A stretch of 64,000 nt of DNA. Source: Vibrio metschnikovii CIP 69.14 (GTDB lineage Bacteria; Pseudomonadota; Gammaproteobacteria; Enterobacterales; Vibrionaceae). The position numbers and the translations under genes were made by a program. Shown here one piece after another: positions 9,171-19,125 of the stretch (position 1 is the stretch's first letter; every line of letters begins with the position of its first letter). The stretch covers positions 868,001 to 932,000 of the forward strand of contig NZ_ACZO01000006.1 in assembly GCF_000176155.1 (NCBI RefSeq). The letters are read 5' to 3'. Under the pieces are notes generated by a model that worked only from the letters and a program-made list of their open reading frames with translations, was not told the origin of the DNA and searched no databases.

Positions 9171-10556
9171 TTGTCACAAATTACACAAATGAACGTTGAA
9201 GAAAAAAAACTTATTCAAGTGCAGCCCATCACTTACCAAACCGATCTCGCTCAACAGTTTTTTAATCGCATTGAGCAGCGACCATGGGCAATGCTACTTC
9301 GCTCTGCTTCGACCCAACATATCGATAGCCGATTTGATATTTTGGTCGCCAATCCCATTGCGACCCTAGTCACTGTCGGTAACGATACCACCATTCAGCA
9401 ACCGAGTGGTGTGACATCATCACAACAAGACCCTTTTACGCTGCTAGCCGAGCTGCAAGAACGCTATTTACCCGCTGAGGTTTATCACAGTGAGTTGCCT
9501 TTTGTCGGCGGCGCGCTGGGCTATTTCGGCTATGATTTAGGGCGTCGGATAGAACCATTAGCAGAACAAGCACAACACGACATTGCTATGCCAGATATGG
9601 CGATTGGTCTTTATGAATGGGCACTAATCGTTGATCATCAACAACAGGCAGCTTATTGGGTTGGCATCAATATTGACCAAGCACAGACTTGGTTTGCTTC
9701 GATTAAGCCTTCTGCTCAGCAAAACTTTCAACTGACCAGTGCGTGGTCATCGAACATGAGTGCTCAACAATATCAGCAGAAATTCAATCAAATCGAAGCG
9801 TACTTACTTTCCGGTGATTGCTATCAAATTAATCTAGCGCAACGCTTTAGCGCGGATTATCAAGGTAGTGAATGGCTTGCCTATCAACGACTAGAACAGA
9901 GCAATCTTGCGCCCTTTTCTGCTTTCATTCGCTTAGAACAAGGCGCGATTCTTAGTGTCTCTCCTGAGCGTTTTTTGCAAGTGAATCAACGAGTGATTGA
10001 AACTAAACCGATTAAAGGCACTCGACCACGCCATCAAGATCCTCAACAAGATAAAGCACAAGCTAATGAGCTCGCGCAAGCCGCCAAAGATCAAGCTGAG
10101 AATTTAATGATTGTCGATCTGCTGCGTAATGATATTGGTCGTGTCGCTAAACCAGGTAGTGTTCATGTACCTAAGCTCTTTGAAATCGAGAGTTTTCCTG
10201 CAGTGCACCATTTGGTCAGCACGATTCGCGCCCAACTTGATGAGCAATATCAAGCGACGGACTTACTGCGTGCAAGCTTTCCCGGTGGATCGATTACTGG
10301 TACGCCAAAAGTCCGAGCGATGCAGATTATTGAAGAATTGGAACCACATCGACGCAGCGCTTATTGCGGTTCAATTGGTTATATCAGCCGTCATGGCAAA
10401 ATGGATACCAGTATTACTATCCGGACTTTGGTTGCGCATCAACACAAAATTTACGCTTGGGCCGGCGGTGGTATCGTCGCCGACAGTCAATGGCAAGCCG
10501 AATATCAAGAAACGTTAGATAAACTCAGCCGTATTCTGCCAATTCTTGAACAATAG
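9171..10556 (+). CDS. pabB: Aminodeoxychorismate synthase component I
   Basis: A 461-residue chorismate-utilising enzyme. It shows ETKPIKGTRPR, ENLMIVDLLRNDIGRVA, the binding segment FPGGSITGTPKVRAM and, near the C-terminus, YAWAGGGIVADS, all diagnostic of the PabB/TrpE fold. Size and SPERFLQV context favour PabB, which with PabA makes 4-amino-4-deoxychorismate for folate. The start is uncertain: the TTG at 9171 gives the longest frame, while an ATG at 9189 lies six codons later; neither has a strong ribosome binding site. It is divergent from the fumarase gene and followed by an ERIC-like repeat and nudL. Confidence 0.92.
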   Translation: MSQITQMNVEEKKLIQVQPITYQTDLAQQFFNRIEQRPWAMLLRSASTQHIDSRFDILVANPIATLVTVGNDTTIQQPSGVTSSQQDPFTLLAELQERYLPAEVYHSELPFVGGALGYFGYDLGRRIEPLAEQAQHDIAMPDMAIGLYEWALIVDHQQQAAYWVGINIDQAQTWFASIKPSAQQNFQLTSAWSSNMSAQQYQQKFNQIEAYLLSGDCYQINLAQRFSADYQGSEWLAYQRLEQSNLAPFSAFIRLEQGAILSVSPERFLQVNQRVIETKPIKGTRPRHQDPQQDKAQANELAQAAKDQAENLMIVDLLRNDIGRVAKPGSVHVPKLFEIESFPAVHHLVSTIRAQLDEQYQATDLLRASFPGGSITGTPKVRAMQIIEELEPHRRSAYCGSIGYISRHGKMDTSITIRTLVAHQHKIYAWAGGGIVADSQWQAEYQETLDKLSRILPILEQ

Positions 10557-10576
10557 GCTAAATTTATAAGAGCTAT

Positions 10577-10680
10577 CAAACGACTTGGAGTTGCAGCTAA
10601 GCGGCCAATCCATCGATTACTCTCAGCATTGAACTACGCTGTGATTCGGACGCTAACACGACTATCGCTTCAAGTCGTAA
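10577..10680. repeat. Degenerate ERIC-like element
   Basis: The left end, CAAACGACTTGGAGTTGCAG, matches the left end of the well preserved ERIC copy at 36098-36214 almost base for base. The right part (TGTGATTCGG near 10640 and GCTTCAAGT near 10669) matches the matching segments of that copy with many changes. The central ERIC core is no longer recognisable. A short minus-strand open frame over this repeat is not a gene. Confidence 0.55.
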
Positions 10681-10755
10681 ACGAACATGATGATTAAGCA
10701 AACCGATGAGGGTGGATGATTCCATCGGACACCTTTTACCTAAGGAGAACGAGGC

Positions 10756-11355
10756 ATGATCAGTAAACAACAACTGATGCAAGATTTTTTACTCAAAACC
10801 CCCGTTGGTTACCATGCCCAGTCACTCAACCGTGCAGCTCACTTACAGTCAGCCTCATTAAGAAAGGCCTCGGTATTGGTCGGGTTTGTCGAACGGCCAC
10901 AAGGGCTCAGTGTTGTTTTAACTAAACGCGCCGCCCATCTTAAGCATCATCCTGGACAAATTAGCTTCCCAGGTGGAAAATATGAAGCGAGCGATGGCAC
11001 ACTTTATCAAACGGCCAAAAGAGAAGCGCACGAAGAGATCGGATTAGAAGCCAAATACATTAAGATCCTCGGTCAATTGCCTGAGCTTGTGACCATCAGC
11101 CAGTTTGCGGTGACACCAGTGATTGCATTCATTGATCCCCGTTATGAAATGTCAATTGATACTAACGAAGTCGAAGAAGTCTTCGAGGTTCCAGCCGCTT
11201 ATCTTTTCGATCAAAAACATTTACTCAGTAATACCTTTTTAATAAAAAACTCCCTGCATAAAGTCTTCGCCTTACCATATAAACATCATTTTATATGGGG
11301 TATGACAGCACAAATAATCCAAGCACTGCAAAAACACATTAATAGTGATAGATAG
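10756..11355 (+). CDS. nudL: CoA pyrophosphatase, Nudix family
   Basis: A 199-residue Nudix hydrolase of the NudL/YeaB type, which cleaves coenzyme A to 4'-phosphopantetheine and 3',5'-ADP. The Nudix box is complete between about residues 73 and 98: GGKYEASDG, then AKREAHEEIGL, with the metal-binding glutamates. The CoA-pyrophosphatase signature LTKRAAHLKHHPGQISFPGG precedes it. A good ribosome binding site (AAGGAG) lies 10 bases before the ATG. Length and position between pabB and the serine deaminase genes are the same as in other Vibrionaceae and in enterobacteria. Confidence 0.92.
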   Translation: MISKQQLMQDFLLKTPVGYHAQSLNRAAHLQSASLRKASVLVGFVERPQGLSVVLTKRAAHLKHHPGQISFPGGKYEASDGTLYQTAKREAHEEIGLEAKYIKILGQLPELVTISQFAVTPVIAFIDPRYEMSIDTNEVEEVFEVPAAYLFDQKHLLSNTFLIKNSLHKVFALPYKHHFIWGMTAQIIQALQKHINSDR

Positions 11356-11635
11356 CCTTTGAAATGATTAATTTACGTACACCTCATATTATCACTGACC
11401 TATTTTTACTCAAAAAAGCAATCGTTTGCCTTGCTGGTTTATCATAAAATGACACCTTCAAATAACCTTAACCAACCCAACCATTAACAATTCCCACATG
11501 TGGCACAGTTTTTTCGTGATCAATCAGGGGTTTTTGACATATCATTCAACAAGCGCAAACAATTCATGATTTAGATCTATTTTTTATTGTAAAAAAACCT
11601 GCAAAATTGCGCTCGACTTATTTCCTGTTCCCAAA

Positions 11636-12876
11636 ATGAGTAAATTAAACATGAATACAACCACAACGGTTACATCAGCCACACAATCCACTGGCAAGTG
11701 GACCTATAAAGATTTTGTATGGTCGCTTTCCCTTTTTGGTACCGCCGTCGGTGCTGGCGTTCTTTTTCTGCCAATCAAAGCTGGTGCGGGTGGCTTTTGG
11801 CCGCTTGTCATTCTTGCGCTTATCGCAGCACCAATGACTTGGTTTGCCCATAAAGGTCTCGCTCGCTTTGTTCTTTCTGCAAGTAACACTGACTCTGATA
11901 TCACCGATACCGTCGAAGAACACTTTGGTAAAACTGGCGCCAACCTTATCACTTTTGCTTACTTTTTCGCCATTTACCCTATTGTTCTGATTTACGGCGT
12001 CGGGATTACTAATACCGTCGACTCTTTCCTCGTTCACCAATTTGGTATGGAATCCATTCCTCGCTGGTTACTCTCTGGCGCGTTAATTTCATTAATGACC
12101 GCTGGCGTTGTTTTTGGTAAAGAGTTAATGCTCAAAGCTACTTCAGCGATGGTTTATCCTCTGGTATTTATTCTACTGGCTTTATCTGTGTTCCTTATTC
12201 CTGATTGGAACACTTCCATGATCGAAACCTCTCCAGATTGGTCTACCGTTCCGCTGATTGTCTGGTTAGCTATTCCTATCATCGTGTTCTCTTTTAACCA
12301 CAGTCCAATCATCAGCCAATTTACTAAATCACAACGTCAAGAGCACGGTGAGCATGCGGTCGTGAAAACCGATATGATCACTGCTGGCGCAGCAATGATG
12401 TTAATGGGATTTGTGATGTTTTTCGTCTTCTCAGTCGTGTTGTCTTTAACACCTGAGCAGTTAACCATGGCACAAGAGCAAAACATCAGTGTGCTTTCAT
12501 ACATAGCCAATGTGCATGAATCACCACTGATTTCTTATCTTGGTCCTATCGTGGCACTTGCGGCGATCACTTCAAGCTACTTTGGTCACTTCTTAGGTGC
12601 TCATGAAGGTTTAGTGGGATTGGTAAAATCGATAAAATCTCGCTCGTGTTCATCGTGCTGACCACTTGGATTGTTGCAATCGTTAACCCAAGCATCCTAG
12701 GTATGATAGAAACCATGGGCGCACCAATGATTGCTGCTATCCTATTCATTTTACCGGTTTTTGCGATGCAAAAAGTGCCAGCGATGGCCAAGTTTAAAAC
12801 TAAACTACCCGTACAAATATTCACAGTTATTTGTGGTTTTGCCGCGATTAGTTCTGTAATCTACGGCGCTCTTTAA
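11636..12876 (+). pseudogene. sdaC: SdaC-type serine transporter, interrupted out of frame
   Basis: The first frame (11636-12661) encodes about 330 residues of an STP/HAAAP-family serine:H+ symporter: GTAVGAGVLFLPI in helix 1, ITDTVEEHFG, FFAIYPIVLIYGVGITNTVDSF, AIPIIVFSFNHSPIISQF, and FGHFLGAHEGLVGLVKS. It then runs into a stop. The next frame carries the rest (KIDKISLVFIVLTTWIVAIVNPSILGMIETMGAPM to the C-terminus at 12876). Compared with E. coli SdaC about ten residues of the cytoplasmic loop are missing at the junction, so a small out-of-frame deletion near 12620-12640 fits better than a single-base error. TAAAATC occurs twice there (12624-12630, 12633-12639). It normally supplies serine to SdaA, encoded just downstream. 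The start is uncertain, with no clear ribosome binding site. Confidence 0.85.
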
Positions 12877-12977
12877 TCTCTACATCCGCGTATGAGTGAA
12901 AAGATACCTGAAGCTTGAAGAATAGCGTGATCAACCACGCGGTAACCTCAAACTAGACAGGTAAAATATAACAATAA

Positions 12978-13009
12978 AAGCCTCCCTTCACTAAGGGGGG
13001 CTTACTTTT
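12978..13009 (+). terminator. Hairpin between sdaC and sdaA
   Basis: An 11-bp stem (AAGCCTCCCTT at 12978-12988, AAGGGGGGCTT at 12993-13003, one G-T pair) with a 4-nt loop and a short T-run (ACTTTTG). It ends about 13 bases before the sdaA start, so it may work as an attenuator or partial terminator that separates sdaC from sdaA. Confidence 0.55.
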
Positions 13010-13021
13010 GAGGCAATCAAT

Positions 13022-14383
13022 ATGATTAGTGTATTTGATATCTATAAAATTGGTGTCGGACCGTCGAGCTCACACACGGTTGGCCCAATGAAAGCGGGTA
13101 AACAATTTATTGATGATTTACGAGCAATGGGAAAGTTGCGCGACATCACTAAAATCACCGTGGATGTTTATGGATCATTATCACTGACAGGGAAAGGTCA
13201 CCACACGGATATCGCCATTATTATGGGCTTAGCGGGTAATACCCCAGAAAAAGTCGATATCGATGCGATTCCAAGCTTTATTGCTCGCGTTACTGAAACG
13301 GAGCGCCTTCCTGTTGGCATGCACTGCCATACCGTTGATTTTCCTCGTGAAGGCGGCATGAATTTTCATAAAAGTAATTTGTCATTACATGAAAATGGCA
13401 TGCAAATTCACGCTTGGGTTGATGATAATCCTGTCTACTCAAAAACCTACTACTCTATTGGTGGCGGGTTTATTGTCGATGAAGAAAATTTTGGTAAAGA
13501 GATTGAATCTCCAGTCCAAGTTCCCTATCCATTCACGAGTGCCGAACAACTTCTTGCTCAATGCCAAGAGCATGGCCTTTCTATCAGCACTTTAGTGATG
13601 GCTAATGAGAAAACCCTTCATTCAGACGAAGAGGTTCGTACTTATTTCGCCAATATCTGGCGCACCATGCGTGAGTGTATGGAACGTGGTCTCAATACTG
13701 AAGGCATTTTGCCGGGTCCTTTGCGTGTTCCGCGCCGTGCCGCTGCACTACGCCAACAACTGTTAACCTCTGAAAAAACCACCAATGATCCGATGGCGGT
13801 CGTCGATTGGGTTAATATGTACGCCTTTGCCGTTAATGAAGAAAACGCAGCAGGCGGTCGCGTGGTAACAGCACCAACTAATGGGGCTTGTGGCATTATT
13901 CCAGCGGTATTAGCGTACTATGACAAATTTATCCAAACCGTAACCGAGAAAGATTACATTCGTTACTTTGCTACCTCAGGCGCTATTGGTGGTTTGTACA
14001 AGCGTAATGCTTCTATCTCTGGAGCTGAAGTGGGTTGTCAAGGTGAAGTGGGCGTAGCATGCTCAATGGCAGCGGCTGGTTTAGCTGAGCTCCTCGGGGG
14101 CAGTCCTGAGCAAGTGTGTATGGCCGCAGAGATTGCTATGGAGCATAACCTAGGTCTTACCTGCGACCCGGTTGCAGGGCAAGTTCAAGTACCTTGTATC
14201 GAACGTAACGGGATTGCTGCCGTGAAAGCGATTAACTCCACTCGTATGGCGATGCGTCGTTCATCGGCTCCCCGTGTCTCTTTAGACAAAGTGATCGAAA
14301 CAATGCTTGAAACAGGTAAAGATATGAATGCTAAATATCGCGAAACCTCCCAAGGTGGATTAGCGATTAAAGTGATCTGCTAA
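13022..14383 (+). CDS. sdaA: L-serine dehydratase (iron-sulfur dependent)
   Basis: A 453-residue single-chain L-serine ammonia-lyase, which converts serine to pyruvate and ammonia using a 4Fe-4S cluster. The N-terminal beta domain starts with the family signature KIGVGPSSSHTVGPM. The alpha domain holds the expected cysteines: NGACGIIPAVLAYYD, GCQGEVGVACSMAAAGL, and LTCDPVAGQVQVPCIERN. Length equals that of E. coli SdaA (454). TGAGG sits about 9 bases before the ATG. It lies right after the serine transporter gene and is followed by its own terminator. Confidence 0.95.
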   Translation: MISVFDIYKIGVGPSSSHTVGPMKAGKQFIDDLRAMGKLRDITKITVDVYGSLSLTGKGHHTDIAIIMGLAGNTPEKVDIDAIPSFIARVTETERLPVGMHCHTVDFPREGGMNFHKSNLSLHENGMQIHAWVDDNPVYSKTYYSIGGGFIVDEENFGKEIESPVQVPYPFTSAEQLLAQCQEHGLSISTLVMANEKTLHSDEEVRTYFANIWRTMRECMERGLNTEGILPGPLRVPRRAAALRQQLLTSEKTTNDPMAVVDWVNMYAFAVNEENAAGGRVVTAPTNGACGIIPAVLAYYDKFIQTVTEKDYIRYFATSGAIGGLYKRNASISGAEVGCQGEVGVACSMAAAGLAELLGGSPEQVCMAAEIAMEHNLGLTCDPVAGQVQVPCIERNGIAAVKAINSTRMAMRRSSAPRVSLDKVIETMLETGKDMNAKYRETSQGGLAIKVIC

Positions 14384-14407
14384 TCTTCCTCAACGATTGA
14401 TCTTCCC

Positions 14408-14441
14408 AAGCCTGATACTTATGCATCAGGCTTTTTATTTT
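14408..14441 (+). terminator. Rho-independent terminator of sdaA
   Basis: A nine-bp stem (AAGCCTGAT at 14408-14416, ATCAGGCTT at 14425-14433) followed by TTTATTTT, 25 bases after the sdaA stop. Confidence 0.88.
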
Positions 14442-14480
14442 CCCTTTCTCCATCTTTACTTAGCTTTACCGAACCGCCGC

Positions 14481-14525
14481 TTGTTTTATCTCCAGATAAC
14501 GTTATAAATGGTGATAATCATTCTC
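14481..14525 (+). promoter_or_regulatory. Sigma-70 promoter overlapping a Fur-box-like operator, macA operon
   Basis: The 19-mer at 14507-14525 (AATGGTGATAATCATTCTC) matches the classical Fur consensus GATAATGATAATCATTATC at 15 of 19 positions by eye. Just before it is TTGTTT (14481-14486), 16 bases, then TATAAA (14503-14508), a plausible -35/-10 pair. The Fur-like site covers the end of the -10 and the likely start site, the normal position for repression. It lies 25 bases before the macA ATG. Confidence 0.6.
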
Positions 14526-14550
14526 TTTTATATGCTGGTTCATTTTTACC

Positions 14551-15738
14551 ATGTCATTCTCTATTACTAAAAAAACGACGCTTACGTTTTTGATCGTCAT
14601 TCTTATTCTTATCGCAGTGGGTTATATCTTGTACCCCAAAAAAAATGCGACAACCTACGTTACCGACACCGTTCAGCGCGGTAACATCGAAGAAACCGTA
14701 CTTGCTACCGGAATGCTACAAGCTTCAAAGCTAGTGGCGGTTGGCGCGCAGGTATCAGGTCAAATTGAGACACTGGCGGTCAATTTAGGGGCCCCTATTC
14801 GACAAGGTGATTTAGTGGCTCAAATCGACAACCTGACCCAACAGAATAAACTCAAAGAAGCCCAAGCATCATTGAACAGTTTAAATGCCCAATACCAAGC
14901 CAAACAGGCATTGATTCGTCAAGCTCAAGCTGAGTTTAACCGACAAAAAGCCATGCTGGCAGAAAACGCTAGCTCACAAGCGAATTACGAAGCCGCTCAG
15001 ACATCGCTTGCTGTGTATATTGCAGAACTTAAACAACTCAAAGCTCAGCAAGAACAAGCAAAAATTAGCGTAGATAGCGCCAACCTCGACCTCAATTACA
15101 CCACCATCCGAGCGCCAATGGATGGGACGGTGGTTTACAGTGCCGTTGAAGAAGGCCAAACCGTTAATGCCAATCAAACTACCCCGACAATTATTGAGCT
15201 AGCAGTACTCGATACCATGACCGTAAAAGCTCAAATATCCGAAGCCGACATCATTAAAGTCACTCCGGGATTACCGATCTATTTCACTATTCTAGGTCAA
15301 CCGAATAAACGTTATTCCAGTACATTGCGTGCTATTGAACCCGGCCCAACATTAATGACTGGCAATGACAGTAACCTTTCTATCAGTAATGATGAGGCCA
15401 TTTACTATCATGGTTTGTTTGATATTGATAACCCGGATGGGCTATTACGCATCGGTATGACGGCTCAAGTCACCATTGTTTTACACCGCTCAGAAAACGC
15501 ACTATTGATCCCCGCTCAAGTGCTGATCAGACAGCCAGGACCAAAGCCTCGCTACCAAGTTCCTGTATTAGAAAATGACCAAGCCGTATTTCGTGATGTC
15601 AAAATCGGCCTCAATAATAAAGTCAATGTGGAAATTCTTGAGGGACTTAATGAAGGCGACACACTGATTTTAGGCATGCCAAATACACTCAATAACAACA
15701 CGAGCCGTCGTATGAGCCCACCGGGGATGCGTTTCTAA
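14551..15738 (+). CDS. macA: MacA-type membrane fusion protein
   Basis: A 395-residue periplasmic adaptor. An N-terminal membrane anchor (about 10-27) is followed by a biotinyl-lipoyl segment ([32 protein letters not shown]), a long coiled-coil hairpin rich in Q, A, L and K (about 95-175), the second lipoyl half ([17 protein letters not shown]) and beta-barrel domains. This is the MacA layout; adaptors link an ABC transporter in the inner membrane to an outer membrane channel. The stop overlaps the macB ATG by one base. No clear ribosome binding site precedes the ATG, but the start agrees with homologues. PvdR-type siderophore-export adaptors share this architecture, and the Fur-like operator makes that alternative worth considering. 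Confidence 0.88.
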   Translation: MSFSITKKTTLTFLIVILILIAVGYILYPKKNATTYVTDTVQRGNIEETVLATGMLQASKLVAVGAQVSGQIETLAVNLGAPIRQGDLVAQIDNLTQQNKLKEAQASLNSLNAQYQAKQALIRQAQAEFNRQKAMLAENASSQANYEAAQTSLAVYIAELKQLKAQQEQAKISVDSANLDLNYTTIRAPMDGTVVYSAVEEGQTVNANQTTPTIIELAVLDTMTVKAQISEADIIKVTPGLPIYFTILGQPNKRYSSTLRAIEPGPTLMTGNDSNLSISNDEAIYYHGLFDIDNPDGLLRIGMTAQVTIVLHRSENALLIPAQVLIRQPGPKPRYQVPVLENDQAVFRDVKIGLNNKVNVEILEGLNEGDTLILGMPNTLNNNTSRRMSPPGMRF

Positions 15739-17702
15739 TGTCAGAAGCTTTATTAAACATAGTCAATGTTTCCCGCCACTTTACTTCTGGCGATGAGACG
15801 CTCACTGTCTTAAAAGAGATCGATCTAACTATCGAACGAGGTGAAATGGTTGCCATAGTTGGCGCTTCTGGTTCAGGTAAATCGACTTTAATGAATATCT
15901 TAGGTTGCTTAGATACACCAAGTTGTGGTGAATATTGGGTGAATGGACAAAACACCTCACAACTGAATTCTGATCAACTGGCTGAGCTACGCCGTGAATA
16001 TTTCGGCTTTATCTTTCAACGCTACCACCTATTAGGGGATTTAGACGCCTTAGGAAATGTCGAAATCCCAGCTATTTATGCTGGTTACGATAAACAGACT
16101 CGCCATGAACGAGCACGCAAACTGCTTGAACGATTAGGACTAGCCGATCGACTGGATCATAAGCCCAACCAACTAAGCGGCGGTCAACAACAACGTGTTT
16201 CTGTGGCTCGAGCCCTCGTTAATGGCGGCGATGTCATTCTTGCCGATGAGCCGACGGGCGCACTGGACAGTAAAAGTGGTTCAGAAATGATGCAACTGCT
16301 GCAAGAGCTACATAGCCTTGGGCACACCATCATTATCGTCACCCACGATATGCATGTAGCTAAATATGCCGATCGCATCATAGAGATCAAAGATGGTGAA
16401 ATTCTCAGTGATCGTATCAACCACTCAACGAGTGACACAGCGCTACGACAACATGCCCATCATACTCCGCCATTCAAAGCCTCAACTCTCGGTCGTAACC
16501 AAAAGTGGCTCGACAATTGTTGGGAAGCGTTAAAAATGGCACTGTTAGCCATGTCAAACCATCGATTAAGAACCTTCTTGACTATGCTCGGCATCATCAT
16601 TGGAATTGCTTCGGTGGTTTCCGTTGTAGCGCTCGGTAATGGCTCACAAAAGTCGATTTTAGAGAGCATTGCCGCCATGGGCACCAATACGATTGATATT
16701 ATGCCCGGATCTGGCTTTGGCGATCGGCGTTCAGGGCGAATTCGAACGTTAACCGCAGAAGATGCCCAAGCGCTGCAATCACTGCCGTTTATTGATAGCG
16801 TCACCCCTACCGTCAATAGTTCCGCCACCATCAAATTTAGTAATCAATCGGTCACCGCTTCTATACAAGGAGTTGGGCCTGATTTTTTCCGAGTCCGTGG
16901 CTATGAACTCGCCAAAGGGCAATATTGGGATCAAACCAGTGTGGATAACTTGGCCCAAGAAGCTGTCATCGATCACAATACATTAACGGCTCTTTTTGCT
17001 GATGAGAATCCCATCGGTAAAGTCATTTTTGCAGGTAAGCTCCCCATCCGAATTATTGGCGTGACTGCGGCGAAAGAGAGTGCATTTGGCAATAACGACG
17101 CTCTCAATATATGGGTTCCTTACAGTACGATTAATGCACGAATGATGCGTCAAAGCCACCTTAATCGAATCACTATACGCCTTGATGATAACATTCCTAG
17201 TGATGCGGCAGAGCAAGCGATTATCTCTTTGTTAACCATGCGTCATGGTACTAAAGATTTCTTTACGATTAATACCGACACCATTCAACAAAATATTCAA
17301 AAAACAACAGCGACCATGACCTTACTCATCTCCGCCATCGCCGTTATTTCATTAATTGTCGGGGGGATTGGCGTAATGAATATTATGCTGGTTTCGGTCA
17401 CTGAACGTACCCGAGAAATCGGCGTTCGTATGGCGGTTGGTGCAAGGCAGAACGATATTTTGCGTCAGTTTCTTATCGAAGCTGTACTTGTTTGTTTGTG
17501 TGGTGGGATCGTCGGAATTGCCCTCGCCTATTTAATCGGCGTCGGTTTTTCCTCATTCGGTAGTAGTTTTACCTTGATCTATTCTACCGCTTCAATCGTC
17601 TCTGCTTTTTTGTGCTCAACATTAATCGGTGTTCTATTTGGCTATCTTCCTGCGAAAAATGCCGCTCAGCTAAATCCGATTGATGCGCTTGCCCGGGAGT
17701 AA
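15738..17702 (+). CDS. macB: MacB-type ABC exporter, fused ATPase and permease
   Basis: A 654-residue half-transporter that works as a dimer. The nucleotide-binding domain (1-225) has Walker [10 protein letters not shown] at 42-50, signature LSGGQQQR, and Walker [14 protein letters not shown] linker leads to the MacB permease part with four membrane helices: one near 275-300 ([20 protein letters not shown]), a large periplasmic domain, then three at the C-terminus (about 530-550, 575-605, 615-640). [17 protein letters not shown] is the cytoplasmic coupling segment of this family. MacB pumps substrates from the periplasm through the adaptor and outer membrane channel: macrolides, peptides, protoporphyrin, or, in PvdT, pyoverdine. 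The substrate here is unknown. Confidence 0.92.
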   Translation: MSEALLNIVNVSRHFTSGDETLTVLKEIDLTIERGEMVAIVGASGSGKSTLMNILGCLDTPSCGEYWVNGQNTSQLNSDQLAELRREYFGFIFQRYHLLGDLDALGNVEIPAIYAGYDKQTRHERARKLLERLGLADRLDHKPNQLSGGQQQRVSVARALVNGGDVILADEPTGALDSKSGSEMMQLLQELHSLGHTIIIVTHDMHVAKYADRIIEIKDGEILSDRINHSTSDTALRQHAHHTPPFKASTLGRNQKWLDNCWEALKMALLAMSNHRLRTFLTMLGIIIGIASVVSVVALGNGSQKSILESIAAMGTNTIDIMPGSGFGDRRSGRIRTLTAEDAQALQSLPFIDSVTPTVNSSATIKFSNQSVTASIQGVGPDFFRVRGYELAKGQYWDQTSVDNLAQEAVIDHNTLTALFADENPIGKVIFAGKLPIRIIGVTAAKESAFGNNDALNIWVPYSTINARMMRQSHLNRITIRLDDNIPSDAAEQAIISLLTMRHGTKDFFTINTDTIQQNIQKTTATMTLLISAIAVISLIVGGIGVMNIMLVSVTERTREIGVRMAVGARQNDILRQFLIEAVLVCLCGGIVGIALAYLIGVGFSSFGSSFTLIYSTASIVSAFLCSTLIGVLFGYLPAKNAAQLNPIDALARE

Positions 17703-17704
17703 AC

Positions 17705-19087
17705 ATGTTACCTGCAACTCAATATTCCAGCTTAGCTTTATCCATGTTGCTACTGCTTGGCTGTTCCGCTCACTATGATCTTGTAGAGCCTTCTGTTTTT
17801 ATTGCCACTGACTGGCACACGCCTCAACAAGAAACCAATACGGTGTGGGAAAGCCAGTGGTGGAAAAACTTTCAAGATCCTAAGCTTGATCTGTTAGTTG
17901 AGCGCGTCCTGTCCACCAACCACGACCTTGCATTGGCGACGCTCACTTTAAAACAGGCTCGCTTAAACGCGAATTTAGACAGAGATCAACAGATTCCCGA
18001 TCTCGCCGCTGGGGTATCCGGTAACCGTTCAAAGGATCTCAATCATGGCGACACGTCTAACAACTATCAGGCTAGAATCAGCGTCAGTTATGAAGTGGAT
18101 TTATGGGGTAAGCTTTCAGCGACAATAGATGAAAGTCAGTGGAAAGCCCTCGCGACGCAACAAGAGCGAGAAGCAACCGCTCAAAGTTTAGTGGCAACCA
18201 CCGCTCAACTCTATTGGCAAATCGGCTATTTAAAACAACGAATTCGTTTAAGTCAGCAAGATATTGACAACGCTATCCAAAACTTCAATCTTGCTCAAAG
18301 TCAATATACTCATGGCGCAACCTCACGCTTGACCGTATTAGAAACCAAACGCTCACTGGCTGGATTGGAAGCGGCACACCGTGATTATCAACAACAATAT
18401 CGACAAGCCAGTAATGCCTTAGCTATTTTGTTTGAGCAAGATCCTGAACAAGCCGCTATTGAAATTGATCAACAACCCGCTCAAGCCTTGCCTGCTATTT
18501 CTGCAGGAATACCCGCGGAAGTTTTGGCACGTAGACCCGATGTCAAACAAGCCTTGTATCAACTTCAAGCTTTTCTGGCTGCCAAGGAGAGTACTCGCCG
18601 CAGCTATTTTCCTGCGCTCACACTAACTGGAGCTCTGGGTGGGTCATCGACGGAACTAAAAAAACTATTGAGCGATCCTATCGGTACTTTAGGCGCTGAC
18701 TTAACTTTGCCATTTTTAAATTGGAATGAAATGCAGCTAAAGCGAGATATCGCACAAGTACAGTATGAATCGGCCATCATCAACTACCGTAAAACCTTGT
18801 ATGCCGCTTTTCAGGATGTGGATAATGCCTTATCCGCCCGAGAAAATTATCAGTACCAAGCTGAAAAATTAGTTCAGCAATGGCAAAGCGCCGCTGAAGC
18901 AATGCGTATCTATCAAAGCCAATATCAGCATGGTGCTATAGAAATTAAGACGCTATTGGATGCCCAAGAAAACGAACGTAATGCTCGAGCCGCTTTACTG
19001 GAAAACGACTATCATCAACGAGTAACCTTAAGCACCCTTTATCGAAGCCTAGGGGGGCAGACGATCCTTATAGAGGAAGAGAGTTAG
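17705..19087 (+). CDS. Outer membrane efflux lipoprotein (OMF, NodT/OprM type)
   Basis: A 460-residue outer membrane factor with a lipoprotein signal peptide ending in the lipobox LLLGCS (cysteine near residue 20). The mature part has two OEP repeats rich in Q, A and L, including the equatorial segment WWKNFQDPKLDLLVERVL near 50, VSYEVDLWGKLSATIDES near 125, and LARRPDVKQALYQLQAF near 280, all standard for OprM/NodT channels. The gene starts 2 bases after macB, completing the three-part pump. The lipid-anchored form is more like OpmQ/OprM than TolC. A hairpin follows the stop. Confidence 0.9.
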   Translation: MLPATQYSSLALSMLLLLGCSAHYDLVEPSVFIATDWHTPQQETNTVWESQWWKNFQDPKLDLLVERVLSTNHDLALATLTLKQARLNANLDRDQQIPDLAAGVSGNRSKDLNHGDTSNNYQARISVSYEVDLWGKLSATIDESQWKALATQQEREATAQSLVATTAQLYWQIGYLKQRIRLSQQDIDNAIQNFNLAQSQYTHGATSRLTVLETKRSLAGLEAAHRDYQQQYRQASNALAILFEQDPEQAAIEIDQQPAQALPAISAGIPAEVLARRPDVKQALYQLQAFLAAKESTRRSYFPALTLTGALGGSSTELKKLLSDPIGTLGADLTLPFLNWNEMQLKRDIAQVQYESAIINYRKTLYAAFQDVDNALSARENYQYQAEKLVQQWQSAAEAMRIYQSQYQHGAIEIKTLLDAQENERNARAALLENDYHQRVTLSTLYRSLGGQTILIEEES

Positions 19088-19092
19088 ACCCT

Positions 19093-19122
19093 TTAGCCAA
19101 GCTAACACCATAGCTTGGCTAA
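19093..19122. terminator. Convergent hairpin between the OMF gene and queD
   Basis: A perfect 12-bp inverted repeat (TTAGCCAAGCTA and TAGCTTGGCTAA) with a 6-nt loop, placed 5 bases after the OMF stop and 3 bases from the queD stop on the other strand. No T-run follows on either strand, so termination strength is uncertain. Confidence 0.5.
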
Positions 19123-19125
19123 AAA

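Noticed and set aside
10597..10782. A 61-codon minus-strand open frame between pabB and nudL.
   Set aside because: It lies over a degenerate ERIC repeat and runs into the nudL start; the product has no protein-like pattern.
11356..11635. A CRP-like site (CGTGATCAATC) upstream of sdaC.
   Set aside because: Only one half of the palindrome is present; too weak to call.
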